In this document: in pieces, positions 4,588 through 6,651 of the stretch
Layout: the number at the start of each line of letters is the position of its first letter
How positions within the stretch are numbered: the stretch's first letter is position 1
Assembly (NCBI GenBank): GCA_900550205.1
Contig: URRJ01000101.1
Coordinates: 1-6,651 of the forward strand
Direction of reading: 5' to 3'
DNA from: an uncultured Collinsella sp.
GTDB lineage: Bacteria; Actinomycetota; Coriobacteriia; Coriobacteriales; Coriobacteriaceae
Length of the DNA: 6,651 bases
The notes under the pieces: generated by a model
What the model saw: only the letters and a program-made list of their open reading frames with translations
Database searches by the model: none
Told to the model about the DNA's origin: nothing
Program-made: the position numbers and the translations under genes

Positions 4588-5595
4588 CGCGTCGATATCC
4601 TCCTGCGTCGTGGCCCAGCTGGTGCAAAAGCGCACCACCGTGTGGGTCTCGTCGTACTTTTCCCAGTACTCGATCGAGGCATGCTCGCGAATGCGGGCCA
4701 TGTCCTCGTTGGGCAGAATCACGAACTGCTGGTTGGTCGGCGTCTCCAAGAAGAACTGGTAACCGCGCTCATGCAGCACACGACGCAGTGCCTGGGCCGT
4801 CTCGATCGCCTGTCGACCAATCTCAAAATACAGGCCATCGGTAAAGAGCGCCTCAAACTGCACGCCCGTCAGGCGGCCCTTGGCCAACAGCGCGCCGTGC
4901 TGCTTAATACGCGGAATGGGGTGCGCCGGGGCGTGCATGCCGCAGAACACCACGGCCTCGCCGCAGAGCGCGCCGCACTTGGTGCCGCCGATGTAGAACA
5001 CGTCGCACAGCTGCGCCAGCTCGGGCAGGGTAATGTCGCACTCATCGGCCGCCAGTGCATAGGCCAGGCGGGCGCCATCCACAAACAGCGGAATCTCGCG
5101 CTTCTGGCACACCGCGTGAATCGCCGCGAGCTCGGCCTTGGAGTACAGTGTGCCGTACTCAGTCGATAGGCTCACGTACACGGCGCCCGGGAACACCGTG
5201 TGCTCGTAGCTCTCGTTTTCGTAGAACACCTGGATATAGTTCTCGAGGTCCTCGGCGTGTATCTTGCCCTCGTAGCCGGGGATGGTGAGCACCTTGTGGC
5301 CGCCAAACTCGATGGCGCCCGCCTCGTGGCAGGCGACGTGGCCAGTCTCGGCAGCAACGACGCCCTCGTAGGGCGCAAGCAGCATATCGATCACCGTCGC
5401 GTTGGCCTGCGTGCCGCCCACCAGAAAAAACACGTCGGCATCGGGGGCCTGACAGGCCTCGCGGATAAGCTGCTTGGCACGCTCGGTGTGTGCATCGGTA
5501 CCGTAGCCGGGCTGCGGCTCCATGTTGGTGTCGACGAGTGCCTGCAGCACTGCCGGATGTGCGCCGTGGGAATAATCGTTGTTGAACGCGAGCAT
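4570..5595 (-). CDS. ltaE: Low-specificity L-threonine aldolase (PLP-dependent)
   Basis: This fold-type I PLP enzyme of the beta-eliminating lyase/threonine aldolase family cleaves L-threonine or L-allo-threonine to glycine and acetaldehyde in the cytosol. The 341-residue length is normal. Visible features: FNNDYSHGAHPAVLQAL at 4-20; GGTQAN at 60-65 for cofactor phosphate; H86 in ETGHVACHEAGA, aligning with the histidine stacked on the ring; LFVDGARL at 170-177 with D173 for the pyridine nitrogen and R176; and YIGGTKCG at 201-208 with K206 as the Schiff-base lysine. The GGTK form, instead of SLSK, is the variant I associate with Firmicutes- and Actinobacteria-type enzymes. A related beta-eliminating lyase cannot be excluded. 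ATG 5595 has AGAGAGGA six bases upstream. The gene follows the PAP2 gene by 45 nt with no convincing promoter between, suggesting co-transcription. Confidence 0.88.
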   Translation of the reverse strand: MLAFNNDYSHGAHPAVLQALVDTNMEPQPGYGTDAHTERAKQLIREACQAPDADVFFLVGGTQANATVIDMLLAPYEGVVAAETGHVACHEAGAIEFGGHKVLTIPGYEGKIHAEDLENYIQVFYENESYEHTVFPGAVYVSLSTEYGTLYSKAELAAIHAVCQKREIPLFVDGARLAYALAADECDITLPELAQLCDVFYIGGTKCGALCGEAVVFCGMHAPAHPIPRIKQHGALLAKGRLTGVQFEALFTDGLYFEIGRQAIETAQALRRVLHERGYQFFLETPTNQQFVILPNEDMARIREHASIEYWEKYDETHTVVRFCTSWATTQEDIDALAAVL

Positions 5596-5640
5596 GGCAA
5601 TCCTCTCTTACCGGGTATCGGCCAGATGATTCAAACGGGG

Positions 5641-6504
5641 CTATTGTACGCCGTTGGGATAGGCAATGCGCGCGGCAAGGCATTCAAGCGCCAGTACCAG
5701 GGCAAAACCGCAGCTCACGTCACTCAAAAAGTGCGCACCGATCACGATGCGGCCAAAGGCGACGAGCGCCGCGACCACAGCCGCCGTCCAAAAGACCACG
5801 CGGCGGCGCGACGGCTTTTCCTTAAAGGCCGCCGTGGGAAGCCCGGCGAGCATAAGACCAATAGCCGCGTGCGCCGTGTGTCCGCTCGCAAACGACTTAA
5901 AGCCGTCCTTGACGACACCGGCGGCAATATAGGCCCACTTGTCGGGGTTGCCGATCACCCACCACGGCTGAAACTCGAGCCCCTGCGTGACCTCGATCAC
6001 GCGCATGCGCGGACGCGACCACAGCGGCTTGACGATCACGTTGAGGATGATGGCCTGAGCGATCCACACGGCAAGCACCATCAACGCCCAGCGTGTGAGC
6101 TCGTCGGGCTCGGTCGTGCGCGTGAGGCGATAGACGATAAGGTTGGCGACGATGACCAGCACAAACGTCAGCACCAACTGAACCGCGATGAGCTTGCCGC
6201 CGACGCGCAGCGATCCGATAATCTCGTAGCCGGCCAGGCCAACGTTGACGAGGATGCCGAGCACGGCGAGCCATTTGCTCCCCCTGGAGTCGGGACGCAC
6301 CGCGCGCACGAGCATAACGCCCGCGATGCTCGCCGTCAGCTCGAACGGCAGCTCGCCGGCCGCCTCGATAAAGCGGCCGAACAAGCTGGACGAGTTGAAC
6401 AGCGCACTCGAAATCTGGTAATCGAAAAACGACCCAACGAGCAGACAAAAGGCCAGGATGGCCGCGATAGCAGCGGCATCTTTCTTATAGATATACCCGA
6501 ACAT
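5641..6504 (-). CDS. PAP2-superfamily membrane phosphatase
   Basis: This 287-residue integral membrane protein carries the three phosphatase motifs of the PAP2 superfamily: KPLWSRP (159-165), SGH in FASGHT (205-210) and GRIVIGAHFLSDV (251-263). The likely catalytic residues are H209, R252, H258 and D262. Hydrophobic segments at about 9-27, 52-68, 77-97, 103-126, 137-158, 211-225, 235-250 and 262-280 surround them. Relatives dephosphorylate lipid phosphates such as phosphatidylglycerophosphate, phosphatidate or undecaprenyl diphosphate at the outer membrane face; the exact substrate is not readable. ATG 6504 is chosen because AAAGGA lies six to seven bases upstream and the protein then opens with a short charged end and a membrane helix. 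An in-frame ATG at 6561 overlaps the previous stop as TAATG but lacks a ribosome site and adds 19 unlikely residues. It may share a transcript with ltaE. Confidence 0.9.
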   Translation of the reverse strand: MFGYIYKKDAAAIAAILAFCLLVGSFFDYQISSALFNSSSLFGRFIEAAGELPFELTASIAGVMLVRAVRPDSRGSKWLAVLGILVNVGLAGYEIIGSLRVGGKLIAVQLVLTFVLVIVANLIVYRLTRTTEPDELTRWALMVLAVWIAQAIILNVIVKPLWSRPRMRVIEVTQGLEFQPWWVIGNPDKWAYIAAGVVKDGFKSFASGHTAHAAIGLMLAGLPTAAFKEKPSRRRVVFWTAAVVAALVAFGRIVIGAHFLSDVSCGFALVLALECLAARIAYPNGVQ

Positions 6505-6537
6505 GCTTTCCTTTCGATGGAACCAGATTGCCCAAGT

Positions 6538-6559
6538 GGGGCGTCTGCAGCGTCGACCC
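6538..6559. repeat. Copy 2 of the 22-nt dispersed intergenic motif
   Basis: The motif reads GGGGCGTCTG then CAGCGTCGACCC and matches 20 of 22 positions of 1469-1490. As at the first copy, it sits in a gap downstream of a minus-strand gene. Here it starts two bases past the stop codon of the partial gene, within the leader of the PAP2 gene. No hairpin accompanies this copy. Confidence 0.55.
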
Positions 6560-6560
6560 A

Positions 6561-6651
6561 TTAATCATCGTCGGACGCGCCCAGCTGCTGCAGCAGCATG
6601 AGCGCCGCGGCCACGGGGCCGGTGCCGTCGTTGGCATCGAGGCCGCGACCC
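6561..6651 (-). CDS. C-terminal end of an unidentified gene
   Basis: The last 29 full codons read GRGLDANDGTGPVAAALML (first 19 residues), then LQQLGASDDD, ending in TAA at 6563-6561. The rest lies beyond the window. Codon usage and the amphipathic end look like a real protein. The DGTG-x-x-x-A-x-x-L pattern recalls the C-terminal EGTGAALA segment of CobT (nicotinate-nucleotide-dimethylbenzimidazole phosphoribosyltransferase), but this is too short to name a family. Its stop overlaps an ATG (TAATG), and the PAP2 gene begins 56 nt further on, so the two are likely co-transcribed. Confidence 0.65.
   Translation of the reverse strand, partial: GRGLDANDGTGPVAAALMLLQQLGASDDD

Noticed and set aside
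4012..5169. Long open frame on plus (385 codons)
   Set aside because: It lies opposite the GNAT and threonine aldolase genes, has no recognisable motif and follows the GC-skewed third positions of those genes; an antisense shadow.
5596..5640. TTGAAT-N17-GTAAGA as an ltaE promoter
   Set aside because: The -10 match is poor and the gap is only 45 nt; co-transcription with the PAP2 gene is simpler.
5200..6564. Long open frame on plus (454 codons)
   Set aside because: It is antisense to the aldolase and PAP2 genes, with histidine/arginine-rich composition typical of a reverse-frame reading of high-GC genes.

Overview
The window is about 60% G+C and very dense. Every gene I can support lies on the minus strand, so transcription runs from high to low coordinates. 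The gene set (RecQ, GntR/UTRA regulator, YitT-type membrane protein, phosphinothricin-type GNAT, low-specificity threonine aldolase, PAP2 phosphatase), high G+C, TATAAT-type -10 boxes and hairpin-rich intergenic repeats suggest a high-GC anaerobic actinobacterium of the Coriobacteriia, most like Collinsella. That placement rests on remembered style, not on a search.

Layout in transcription order: (1) 6651-6561, the last 29 codons of an unidentified gene. (2) 6504-5641, a PAP2-superfamily membrane phosphatase. (3) 5595-4570, a PLP-dependent low-specificity L-threonine aldolase. These three are closely spaced (56 and 45 nt gaps) and may form one operon, closed by a strong hairpin at 4508-4552. 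(4) 4491-3901, a GNAT acetyltransferase whose leader contains that same hairpin. (5) 3900-3519, a 382-bp intergenic stretch with a 119-bp inverted-repeat element, a 21-bp-period direct repeat, a REP-like fragment and an extended -10 promoter. (6) 3518-2511, a YitT/DUF2179 membrane protein with a clean terminator at 2435-2468. (7) 2290-1571, a GntR/HutC-type repressor behind an AT-rich leader with a long inverted repeat. (8) 1570-1177, a 394-bp intergenic stretch packed with five hairpins. (9) 1176-1, the helicase half of RecQ, which runs out of the window just before the zinc-binding domain.

The genes look like ordinary housekeeping or accessory functions and do not form an obvious common pathway. 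The least-explained material is intergenic: the hairpin cluster at 1355-1566, including a nested UUCG-capped structure exposing an AGGAGG sequence; a 22-nt motif shared between that cluster and the far end of the window (20/22 identical); and the MITE-like element at 3657-3775. I saw no CRISPR array, tRNA, rRNA, transposase gene or defence locus.
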